Source: Candidatus Omnitrophota bacterium
GTDB lineage: Bacteria; Omnitrophota; Gorgyraeia; Gygaellales; Profunditerraquicolaceae
Assembly: GCA_023247875.1 (NCBI GenBank)
Contig: JAHFFQ010000030.1
Coordinates: 1,614 to 11,789, forward strand
Reading direction: 5' to 3'
DNA: 10,176 nucleotides
The notes below the pieces were generated by a model that was given only the letters and a program-made list of their open reading frames with translations, searched no databases and was not told the DNA's origin. Both the position numbers and the translations under genes were made by a program. Shown here piece by piece: positions 1 through 5,983 of the stretch. Positions within the stretch are counted from its first letter, which is position 1. Each line of letters begins with the position of its first letter.

Positions 1-9
1 CCCGCCAAT

Positions 10-40
10 AAAAAATCCCGCTCACCCAGCGGGACTTTTT
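10..40 (-). terminator. Rho-independent terminator after rpsI (possibly bidirectional)
   Basis: On the minus strand a perfect 7-bp stem, TCCCGCT/AGCGGGA, encloses the loop GGGTG and is followed at once by TTTTTTATT, the textbook form of an intrinsic terminator. It starts about 50 nt after the rpsI stop and probably ends the whole operon. The plus strand reads the same stem followed by CTTTTT, so it could also stop transcription arriving from the left. I see nothing else in 41-85. Confidence 0.9.
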
Positions 41-85
41 ATTTAGCTTATTTTCTAACTGCTATATTCTATCTATAGCTCCTTG

Positions 86-481
86 TTACCTCTTTGTCCA
101 CTGGAAGCGCTTACGCGCGCCTTTCTGGCCGTATTTCTTACGCTCCTTCATGCGCGGGTCGCGGGTCAAATAACCGTTCTTGCGAAATGTCTCTTTAAAG
201 TTTGCGTCCGCCAAAAGAAGGGCCCTGGCAATGCCTAAACGCAAAGCTCCGGCCTGGCCGGTCAAACCTCCGCCGGTTAGCCTGGCTGCGATATTAAATT
301 TATTAGCACTTTCCGTAAGGGCCAAAGGCTGCTTAACGATGATCCGGTCGGTCTCGCGCAGGAAATATTTTTCAAAAGGCCGGTTGTTGATCACGATCTG
401 GCCCGTGCCAGGCTCCATACGCACCCTGGCAGTGGATTCTTTGCGCCTTCCTAATGCTATATATTTAGCTAGATCATTCAT
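86..481 (-). CDS. rpsI: 30S ribosomal protein S9
   Basis: This encodes uS9, a small-subunit protein whose basic C-terminal tail reaches the P-site tRNA in the decoding centre. The 131-residue length is normal for the family. Visible signatures are GRRKESTARVRM at residues 11-22, the glycine-rich GGGLTGQAGALRLGIARALL at 70-89, LTRDPRMKERKKYGQKGARK at 105-124, and the conserved C-terminal Lys-Arg. The ATG lies 6 nt after the rplM stop. A GGAGGT Shine-Dalgarno formed by the last rplM codons sits 10-11 nt upstream. The rplM-rpsI pair is one of the most conserved bacterial operons. No internal defects are seen, and the gene is followed by the intrinsic terminator. Confidence 0.97.
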   Translation of the reverse strand: MNDLAKYIALGRRKESTARVRMEPGTGQIVINNRPFEKYFLRETDRIIVKQPLALTESANKFNIAARLTGGGLTGQAGALRLGIARALLLADANFKETFRKNGYLTRDPRMKERKKYGQKGARKRFQWTKR

Positions 482-487
482 TTAAAT

Positions 488-919
488 TTAAACCTCCAAA
501 ACAAGCGGTTTTACTCCTGTCAAATCATGTTTATCATCGGCATAAACCTTCAGTTTCTTGATCAGGTCCCTGCCTAACGGTCCGGAGGGAAGCATCCTCT
601 CTACCGCTAAATGTATGACTGTAGCCGGCCTCCTGGCCAAAAGCACCTCTAAAGTAACCTCTCTTTGGCCGCCGGGATAACCGGAGTACCTGCGATAGAC
701 CTTCTGCTTGAGCTTGCGTCCGGTAACCTTAATCTGCCGGGCATTGATCACGATCACCCCATCCCCGGTATCCAGGTGAGGAGTAAAAATAGGCTTGTGC
801 TTTCCCCTTAAGATAGTGGCGATCCTGGTAGCCAGGCGGCCGAGGATTTTACCCTTGGCATCAGCAATATACCACTGCCTTTTAATATCTCCGGATTTAG
901 CTGTATAGGTCTTTTTCAT
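488..919 (-). CDS. rplM: 50S ribosomal protein L13
   Basis: This encodes uL13, an early-assembling large-subunit protein. The 143 residues match the usual length. Recognisable segments are QWYIADAKGKILGRLAT at residues 15-31, TPHLDTGDGVIVINA at 46-60, and the signature ERMLPSGPLGRDLIKKLKVY at 107-126. The ATG at 919 fits the typical family N-terminus (MKKTYTAKSGDIKRQWY). There is no Shine-Dalgarno in front of it. Instead a good sigma-70-type promoter ends only 9 nt before the ATG, so a dedicated transcript would have almost no leader. Readthrough from truA and the membrane gene is also possible because the gap is only 44 nt with no terminator. Confidence 0.97.
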   Translation of the reverse strand: MKKTYTAKSGDIKRQWYIADAKGKILGRLATRIATILRGKHKPIFTPHLDTGDGVIVINARQIKVTGRKLKQKVYRRYSGYPGGQREVTLEVLLARRPATVIHLAVERMLPSGPLGRDLIKKLKVYADDKHDLTGVKPLVLEV

Positions 920-928
920 AGAAAGATA

Positions 929-956
929 AGTATATCAAATTTACGCGTAAAGTCAA
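929..956 (-). promoter_or_regulatory. Predicted sigma-70-type promoter for rplM-rpsI
   Basis: On the minus strand TTGACT (956-951) is followed after 16 nt by TATACT (934-929); each hexamer matches consensus at five of six positions. Only 9 nt separate the -10 box from the rplM ATG, so a start site at the usual distance of about 7 nt would fall 0-3 nt before the start codon. Together with the missing Shine-Dalgarno this suggests a leaderless mRNA. The boxes are seen directly; promoter activity is inferred. Confidence 0.6.
940..951. promoter_or_regulatory. Perfect 12-bp palindrome inside the rplM promoter spacer (possible operator)
   Basis: TTTACGCGTAAA is a perfect 12-bp palindrome. It fills most of the spacer between the -35 and -10 boxes and touches the last base of the -35. 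That is the classic position for a repressor that blocks RNA polymerase. I do not recognise the site, and no regulator gene is in the window. An AT-flanked palindrome could arise by chance, so the operator role is a guess. Confidence 0.35.
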
Positions 957-963
957 ATAATTT

Positions 964-2442
964 CTAGCTTTTTTTCCAAAAGAACACCAAGGCGAAGACG
1001 GCCAAAACGACCATGATCTCCCGAAAGCCAAATACCGCCTTTCTTATTTTCAGGCTATATGCGGTTGAAGGATTCCTGAATACCAAGAAATGCTCGCTTT
1101 CTCCTAGTTTAGCCAACCTATACTGAAGTCTTATGCCGTTTATAAACTGCCTATCCATATCCTTGGGCAAAAGGATTATGTTGGCGACCGATAAAGGGTT
1201 AACCCGCACGGAAGGTGACACTTCGGGAAAGGTGGCGTTAGAGGTAGCCCTTTGCGCCAGTGCCCCCAATATCACCCCGGAAAAATTGATGCCGGAATAA
1301 ATGATATCCTCCTTTACGGAATTCTTCCTTATGATATCCGCGGCGGGAAGATACATCCGGGGAAACCAGATAGAATCTCCTTTTCCAAGTAATATGCCGC
1401 TAAGAACAGAATCCATCCACTCCACCTTACAGCTTGTCCTGTTTGAGCCCGCCGGCTTATCCAGGATCACCGCGGGTGAAACAAATAAGATAAATAATAA
1501 CAAGGCCCCGGTAAGCATCCTTTTGGCTTTAAGCACATGAGCTTTTAACCATTGCCAAATCCACTGCATAGCCAAAGCAGCAAGAAAAATTACCGGAAGA
1601 TACCCCTCTGCCGAAAGAAAACGGTAAGGATATGGCAGAAAAATAAAACCGGCTAAAAATAAGCTGATAAAAAGCTTGTAGCTGGACGCCATTTTGGCTG
1701 CCAGAAATAAACCAAAGCCGGCCAGGATATAATCAACCACCTTGAGCTGAAGATGAAATTTTCCCGGGAAAGCATTCCCGACTGGTTGAATAAACGGCAG
1801 ATTTCGAAGCTCAAAAGACAGCATCGGCAGGGCTAACAGTGACGAATAGAAAATAACCCTTAAGGAATCCCTTCTATAATCTTTATTCATTGCCGCGTAA
1901 ATAGCGCTGCTTAAGACGAAAAACCAGGGAACGCTGATATGCGTATAGAAACAAAGGGTAAGCAGAATAACTGCGCGCAGAACCCTCTTCTTGAATAATT
2001 CGCCCAGCGAAAGAAAACCCAGGGTCAGGGCAAGAGAAGCGGGGATATGATTAGAGAGAAAAGTAAAAAAAGCAAACGAGGAAGCAAAAGCGGCAGTAAC
2101 GAAAAAACCCAGTTCTTCACCGTAATTTTTTCTTATAAAATCCCACAGGACTAATAAGAACACGACCGGAGAAGCGCCTTCCAATAACTTAGCGAGCAAT
2201 ACTACGCTAGCGCCCGCTTTCATGAGCAGGGCCAGAAAGATATGAAATAAAGGCGGATATATATTAGGCCTGCCAAAGGGCGCGTACTCCCAGAAATCCC
2301 AGGTGCAGTACCCCCCGGACTGAATAAATCCCCAGGCACTCTGTAGATGATAATAAATATCCATGAACTGAGGGAACGCAGGCAACCGCAACAACTGCAA
2401 AGCAATGAAGACAAAAATAATTACCCGGGAAAAATACTTCAC
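964..2442 (-). CDS. Polytopic membrane protein, GT-C glycosyltransferase-like (STT3/PMT-type fold suspected)
   Basis: I do not recognise this 492-residue protein as a named family. It shows about 11 hydrophobic segments between residues 7 and 326, a soluble stretch at roughly 330-470 (probably outside the membrane), and a last membrane segment at about 474-490 ending in WKKS. The first loop after TM1 reads MDIYYHL (27-33), then WDFWEYAPFG (48-57) and YPPLFHIF (62-69). This resembles the first external loop of GT-C enzymes such as STT3/AglB, where an acidic residue (here Asp28) helps bind metal and lipid-linked sugar. The WWDYG motif of true oligosaccharyltransferases is absent, so substrate and reaction are unknown. 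The GTG start follows the truA stop TAA with no gap and in the same frame. GAGGT stands 5 nt upstream. The gene separates truA from rplM, which are usually adjacent. Confidence 0.75.
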   Translation of the reverse strand: MKYFSRVIIFVFIALQLLRLPAFPQFMDIYYHLQSAWGFIQSGGYCTWDFWEYAPFGRPNIYPPLFHIFLALLMKAGASVVLLAKLLEGASPVVFLLVLWDFIRKNYGEELGFFVTAAFASSFAFFTFLSNHIPASLALTLGFLSLGELFKKRVLRAVILLTLCFYTHISVPWFFVLSSAIYAAMNKDYRRDSLRVIFYSSLLALPMLSFELRNLPFIQPVGNAFPGKFHLQLKVVDYILAGFGLFLAAKMASSYKLFISLFLAGFIFLPYPYRFLSAEGYLPVIFLAALAMQWIWQWLKAHVLKAKRMLTGALLLFILFVSPAVILDKPAGSNRTSCKVEWMDSVLSGILLGKGDSIWFPRMYLPAADIIRKNSVKEDIIYSGINFSGVILGALAQRATSNATFPEVSPSVRVNPLSVANIILLPKDMDRQFINGIRLQYRLAKLGESEHFLVFRNPSTAYSLKIRKAVFGFREIMVVLAVFALVFFWKKS

Positions 2443-3204
2443 TTAATACCTCACCTTCATCAGACATAACCCTTTAGCCGGGAGTGTCGGACCGGCGCAG
2501 GTGCGGTTTCGCGATTCCAGAATCTTACGCATGCTCCCCTCCGCAAACCTCCCCCTGCCGATCTCAAGCAAGGTGCCGGCTATATTCCTGACCATGTTAT
2601 ACAGGAAGCTGTCCGCCTCAATATCAATGTGCAGTAAATTCTTGTCTCGGGATATTTTAATGCTCTTTATGGCCCGCACCGGATTTCTCTCTCTTTGCTC
2701 AGATGCCTGGAATGATTTAAAATTATGCTTACCCACGAGGGCCTTTGCCTCCCTGCGCATCAACCCTATATCCAAATGATGAGGGAAAAAATAGAGATGT
2801 TTGGCCGAAAGCGCGGAGGAATATTTACGGTTTAGGATCGTATAGCGGTAAACCTTGGATTTGGCAGAAAAACGGCTGTTAAAATCCAGGGGGACTTTTT
2901 TTACCCGGGATACTTTGATATCTTCGGGCAACAAGCAATTAAGCCCCCAGCGCAATTTATCAAGCGGGATTTTAGAGCCAGTCTTAAAGTTAGCTACCTG
3001 CGAGAGGGCATGCACACCTGAATCAGTGCGACCTGCCACGATCAGCTTAATATCTTCCTGCAGTATCTTTTTAAGGGTTTGTTCGAGGATATTCTGGATG
3101 GTCCTTGAAGCGTTGTATTTTAGCCTGGCCTTTTGGCAGTTTTGCACCTGCCAACCGTAAAAGCGGGTGCCGTCATACTCTATTTCGAGTTTGAGATTAG
3201 GCAT
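2443..3204 (-). CDS. truA: tRNA pseudouridine(38-40) synthase TruA
   Basis: TruA converts uridines 38-40 of the tRNA anticodon arm to pseudouridine. From the ATG at 3204 it has 253 residues. The N-terminus LEIEYDGTRFYGWQ (6-19) is typical, the catalytic Asp61 lies in AGRTDSGVHA (57-66), and later conserved blocks are VYRYTI (118-123), FLYNMVRNIAGTLLEIGRG (200-218) and PAKGLCLMKVRY at the C-terminus. A longer reading frame begins at 3270, but its extra residues do not match the family, so I place the start at 3204. That start lies 25 nt inside asd and has no clear Shine-Dalgarno, so translation probably depends on ribosomes finishing asd. The stretch between GWQ and TIQ (residues 20-34) is about nine residues longer than in E. 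coli TruA. Confidence 0.95.
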   Translation of the reverse strand: MPNLKLEIEYDGTRFYGWQVQNCQKARLKYNASRTIQNILEQTLKKILQEDIKLIVAGRTDSGVHALSQVANFKTGSKIPLDKLRWGLNCLLPEDIKVSRVKKVPLDFNSRFSAKSKVYRYTILNRKYSSALSAKHLYFFPHHLDIGLMRREAKALVGKHNFKSFQASEQRERNPVRAIKSIKISRDKNLLHIDIEADSFLYNMVRNIAGTLLEIGRGRFAEGSMRKILESRNRTCAGPTLPAKGLCLMKVRY

Positions 3205-4253
3205 TCGGCAATTTGCACGGCATTGGTAGCAGCACCCTTGCGCAGGTTGTCCGCTACCACCCACAACCAAAGTCCTTTTTTGTCAAAGGCATCCTGGCGG
3301 ACCCTCCCGACAAAAACCTCATCCCTTCCCTCCGCATCTTTAGGCATGGGATACAGATTATTTTTGGGCTCGTCAATAAGAATGACTCCCGGGGACTTGG
3401 CTAAAAGCTTCCTGCAGGCATCGGCGCTTATAGGTTTAGCTGTCTGGATGTAAACGCTCTCGGAGTGGCCTGTCCTGACCGGCACACGCACAGTGGTCGC
3501 GGATATCTTGATCGACGGCGCGTGCATTATCTTGTGCGTCTCATTAACCAGCTTCCACTCTTCATTGGTGTACCCGGCTATAGCGGAGTAGCCGGTACGC
3601 GCCTCTGCGCAGTAATCGCCTTTAACAAAAGAACCAATGTGAGGAAAAACATTATACGCCAATTGCTGCGGCATAGCTTTATTCGAAACAGCTACGTTCA
3701 CGTTGTTGAAACCGGCTTGGGCTATTAAAAAGTTTTCTTCTTTCAACTGCTCAACCGCGCTTTTCCCCGCGCCGCTGGAGGCCTGTAAAGTAGTAACGAT
3801 GACCTTCTTTATACCCACTTTCCTGTGGATAGGATTTAAAGCCACGACCATCTGGATCGTAGAGCAATTAGGGTTGGCGATTATGCCTTTATGTTTTTTT
3901 ACATCCTGTGCATTTACCTCGGGGACCACTAAGGGGACTTTGGGATCCATGCGAAAATCCGCGCCGTTATCGATAACCACCGCCCCCCTCTTGACAGCTT
4001 CCTTGGCGTAAGTGACCGCCGCGCCCTTCTCCCCTTCGGTCCCGGCGAACAAAGCGATATCCATCGTGTTAAACGCGTCGGCAGAAATAGCCTGCACCGT
4101 GTATTTTTGGCCGTCCACCTCTATCTCTCTTGCTGAACGGGCAAGCACGCGTAATTCAGCTACGGGAAAATTCCGCTGCTTTAATACACGCAGCATCTCG
4201 ATGCCTACTACCCCCACCCCGACTACCGCAACATTATATTTTGTTTTTTTCAT
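3180..4253 (-). CDS. asd: Aspartate-semialdehyde dehydrogenase
   Basis: Asd reduces aspartyl-4-phosphate to aspartate semialdehyde with NADPH, the branch point to diaminopimelate/lysine, threonine and methionine. The protein has 357 residues, near the family norm. The nucleotide-binding motif is VGVGVVG (11-17), the catalytic cysteine is Cys130 in NPNCSTIQ, QASSGAGKSAVEQL follows at 157-170, and the substrate-binding region RVPVRTGHSESV (256-267) contains the acid/base His263. LWVVADNLRKGAATNAVQ (330-347) is the usual C-terminal block. The presence of the cysteine argues against the Usg-1 paralogue. Its ATG overlaps the leuB stop as ATGA, with GAGAGG as a probable ribosome site. Two motifs deviate from the common form: GVGVVG instead of GATGAVG, and NGADFRM instead of NSSAFRM. 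Confidence 0.95.
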   Translation of the reverse strand: MKKTKYNVAVVGVGVVGIEMLRVLKQRNFPVAELRVLARSAREIEVDGQKYTVQAISADAFNTMDIALFAGTEGEKGAAVTYAKEAVKRGAVVIDNGADFRMDPKVPLVVPEVNAQDVKKHKGIIANPNCSTIQMVVALNPIHRKVGIKKVIVTTLQASSGAGKSAVEQLKEENFLIAQAGFNNVNVAVSNKAMPQQLAYNVFPHIGSFVKGDYCAEARTGYSAIAGYTNEEWKLVNETHKIMHAPSIKISATTVRVPVRTGHSESVYIQTAKPISADACRKLLAKSPGVILIDEPKNNLYPMPKDAEGRDEVFVGRVRQDAFDKKGLWLWVVADNLRKGAATNAVQIAECLISNSK

Positions 4254-5302
4254 TTTAGCCTCTCTGCTACGAGATCGCCGACTTCGGAAGTCGAGTAACC
4301 CATTTTTCCGGCAGCCAGTGATTTTAAATCCTTATTTACCAGGCCGATCACCGCGTTTTCAACAGCCTTACCCGCCTCCGGATCCCCTAAATTATCCAGC
4401 ATCATCCCCACGGCGCAGATCGCAGCCAGCGGATTAATAACATTTTTACCTGTATATTTAGGAGCTGAACCGCCGATGGGTTCAAACATGGATACCCCTT
4501 GCGGATTGATATTTCCGCCTGCCGCTATCCCCATGCCGCCCTGGATCATCGCCCCCAGGTCGGTTATGATATCCCCAAACATGTTGTCCGTAACGATCAC
4601 GTCAAACCATTCCGGGTTCTTCACAAACCACATGGTCGTCGCGTCTACATGCGCGTAGTCGGTAGCTATATCCGGATACTCCAGCGCAACCTCATTAAAT
4701 ACCCTTTGCCAAAGATCCCAGGCATAGGTCAAAACATTGGTCTTACCGCAAAGGGTAAGCTTCTTTCTTCTATTCCGCTTACGCGTATACTCAAAGGCAT
4801 AGCGTATGCAGCGCTCCACCCCCTTTCGGGTATTGTAGGAAATCTGGATAGCGACCTCATTTTTTGTGCCCTTGTCTTTAAATTCACCCATTCCTTTATA
4901 AAGGCCCTCGGAATTTTCACGCACCACTACAAAATCAATATCTTCGGGCTTTTTATCTTTCAAAGGGCAATACGCGGAGTTGTATAGTTTAACCGGACGC
5001 AGATTAATGTACTGGTCGAGGCCAAACCTCAACTTAAGTAATACCCCTGTTTCAATGATCCCGGGCTTTACATCAGGATCACCCACCGCTCCGAGGTAGA
5101 TCGCGTTGTATTTCTTCAGTTCTTCGATATCGCCGTCATCAACAAGCTTACCGGTTTTTAGGTATCTCTTGCCGCTGAAATCAAAAAATTTAGTTTCGTA
5201 TTTAAAACCGAATTTTTTACCGGCCTGCCCTAAAACCTTTAAGCCCTCGTTAACCACCTCCGGCCCTGTCCCGTCACCGGGTATTACCGCGATTTTATAC
5301 AT
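4250..5302 (-). CDS. leuB: 3-isopropylmalate dehydrogenase-type beta-decarboxylating dehydrogenase
   Basis: This belongs to the isocitrate/isopropylmalate dehydrogenase family and is best read as LeuB, which oxidises and decarboxylates 3-isopropylmalate to 2-oxoisocaproate. From ATG 5302 it has 350 residues and starts MYKIAVIPGDGTGPEV. Substrate-contact arginines are Arg92 and Arg102 (LRFGLDQYINLRP) and Arg128 (VVVRENSEGLY); Tyr135 and Lys187 fit the catalytic pair, and Asp220, Asp244 and Asp248 the metal ligands. An upstream in-frame ATG at 5350 lies inside a palindrome and adds non-family residues, so I reject it; AGGTG lies 5 nt before 5302. The cofactor loop reads EPIGGSAPKYTGKNVINP, with Lys282-Tyr283 where NAD-dependent LeuB has Asp-Ile. 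Position beside leuCD supports leucine synthesis. Isocitrate, homoisocitrate or citramalate-pathway substrates are alternatives. The gene overlaps asd by 4 nt. Confidence 0.87.
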   Translation of the reverse strand: MYKIAVIPGDGTGPEVVNEGLKVLGQAGKKFGFKYETKFFDFSGKRYLKTGKLVDDGDIEELKKYNAIYLGAVGDPDVKPGIIETGVLLKLRFGLDQYINLRPVKLYNSAYCPLKDKKPEDIDFVVVRENSEGLYKGMGEFKDKGTKNEVAIQISYNTRKGVERCIRYAFEYTRKRNRRKKLTLCGKTNVLTYAWDLWQRVFNEVALEYPDIATDYAHVDATTMWFVKNPEWFDVIVTDNMFGDIITDLGAMIQGGMGIAAGGNINPQGVSMFEPIGGSAPKYTGKNVINPLAAICAVGMMLDNLGDPEAGKAVENAVIGLVNKDLKSLAAGKMGYSTSEVGDLVAERLK

Positions 5303-5331
5303 TTGAGCACCTATAAGTTTTATCCAGCGAA

Positions 5332-5391
5332 ATCCCGCCGAATATGCCAAAATTATTTACGACAATTTTGGCATATGTTATGAGGCGGGAT
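5332..5391. repeat. Two-part inverted repeat between leuD and leuB
   Basis: The inner part is a perfect 13-bp inverted repeat, ATATGCCAAAATT (5342-5354) and its complement (5364-5376), around a 9-nt loop. Outside it an 8-bp pair, ATCCCGCC (5332-5339) and GGCGGGAT (5384-5391), closes a second stem across an asymmetric internal loop. No U-tract follows on the minus strand, so it is not a normal terminator. It occupies most of the 101-nt gap. It could be an mRNA hairpin tuning leuB relative to leuD, a repressor site, or a small repetitive element. Confidence 0.7.
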
Positions 5392-5403
5392 CTTGGGTTA
5401 ATG

Positions 5404-5892
5404 TTACTTTTCCCTCTTTTTGATATAATTCATTAATCCGCCTTCCTCCACGATATCCCGCAAAAATTCCGGGAAGGCCTCTGTTTTATAATTTTGCCCT
5501 TGCGTAATATTCTTGATTATACCTCCAGCCAGGTCGATTTCAATAATATCCCCCGCCTTTATCTTATCCGCATCCGGGGACTCTAAAAACGGCAAGCCGA
5601 TGTTGATAGCGTTCCTGAAAAATATGGCGGCAAAACTTTTGGCGATCACCGCAGAAATCCCGCAGCCTTTGATCGCCAGAGGCGCATGCTCCCTGCTTGA
5701 GCCGCAACCGAAATTATTTTCGGCTACGATTATGTCCCCCGGGCTGACCGCCTGGGAGAATTCAGGATCAATGGTCTCCATGCAATGCTTGCCCAGCTCT
5801 TTGGCGTCGGTAGAGACCAGGTATTTAGCGGCGATAATATCGTCCGTGTTTATATCATCCCCGAACTTATGTACCTTCCCCTTTATGACCAT
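5404..5892 (-). CDS. leuD: 3-isopropylmalate dehydratase small subunit
   Basis: LeuD is the swivelling small subunit that, with LeuC, isomerises 2-isopropylmalate to 3-isopropylmalate through a dehydration/rehydration step. At 162 residues it is of the short, archaeal-type class rather than the approximately 200-residue E. coli form. Landmarks are GDDINTDDIIAAKYL (11-25), NFGCGSSREHAP (60-71), SFAAIFFRNAIN (86-97) and the C-terminal GGLMNYIKKREK. The substrate loop reads YLVS (24-27). From memory of work on methanogen paralogues, Val here fits isopropylmalate isomerase whereas homoaconitases carry Arg, so leucine synthesis is favoured. The ATG has GAGGAG 6 nt upstream. A REP-like palindrome ends one base before that ribosome site. 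Confidence 0.93.
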   Translation of the reverse strand: MVIKGKVHKFGDDINTDDIIAAKYLVSTDAKELGKHCMETIDPEFSQAVSPGDIIVAENNFGCGSSREHAPLAIKGCGISAVIAKSFAAIFFRNAINIGLPFLESPDADKIKAGDIIEIDLAGGIIKNITQGQNYKTEAFPEFLRDIVEEGGLMNYIKKREK

Positions 5893-5905
5893 TCATTTCT
5901 CCTCT

Positions 5906-5980
5906 GGGGACGGTTCTTGAGACAAAGGAAAACTGTCCCTTTTTAGGGGACAGTTCTGCTTTGGCTTGAGAACCGTCCCT
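5906..5980. repeat. REP/BIME-like palindromic element between leuC and leuD
   Basis: The 9-nt box GGGAC(G/A)GTT occurs four times in alternating orientation: 5907-5915 (+), 5931-5939 (-), 5947-5955 (+) and 5971-5979 (-). Neighbouring boxes form two short hairpins, and the whole also folds into one long imperfect hairpin with arms of roughly 33 nt around a TTTTTA turn. It fills almost the entire gap, from 3 nt after the leuC stop to 1 nt before the leuD Shine-Dalgarno. Such alternating boxes resemble the REP palindromes mobilised by Y1 transposases (RAYT/TnpA_REP) in other bacteria. No transposase lies here, so that origin is inferred. Confidence 0.75.
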
Positions 5981-5983
5981 AGC

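Noticed and set aside
3205..3270. Upstream start extending TruA by 22 residues
   Set aside because: The added residues are encoded inside asd and are Cys/Gly-rich without family similarity; MPNLKLEIEYDGT is the standard N-terminus.
4499..4987. 162-codon plus-strand open frame opposite leuB
   Set aside because: Complete overlap with leuB, whose family motifs are continuous; no recognisable domain in the plus-strand translation.
5303..5350. Upstream start extending LeuB by 16 residues
   Set aside because: The extension translates through the palindrome and does not match the family; MYKIAVIPGDG with AGGTG in front is the natural start.
5303..5403. T-box, leucine attenuator peptide or riboswitch ahead of leuB
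   Set aside because: No T-box consensus, no run of leucine codons and no terminator/antiterminator pair could be found in the gap.
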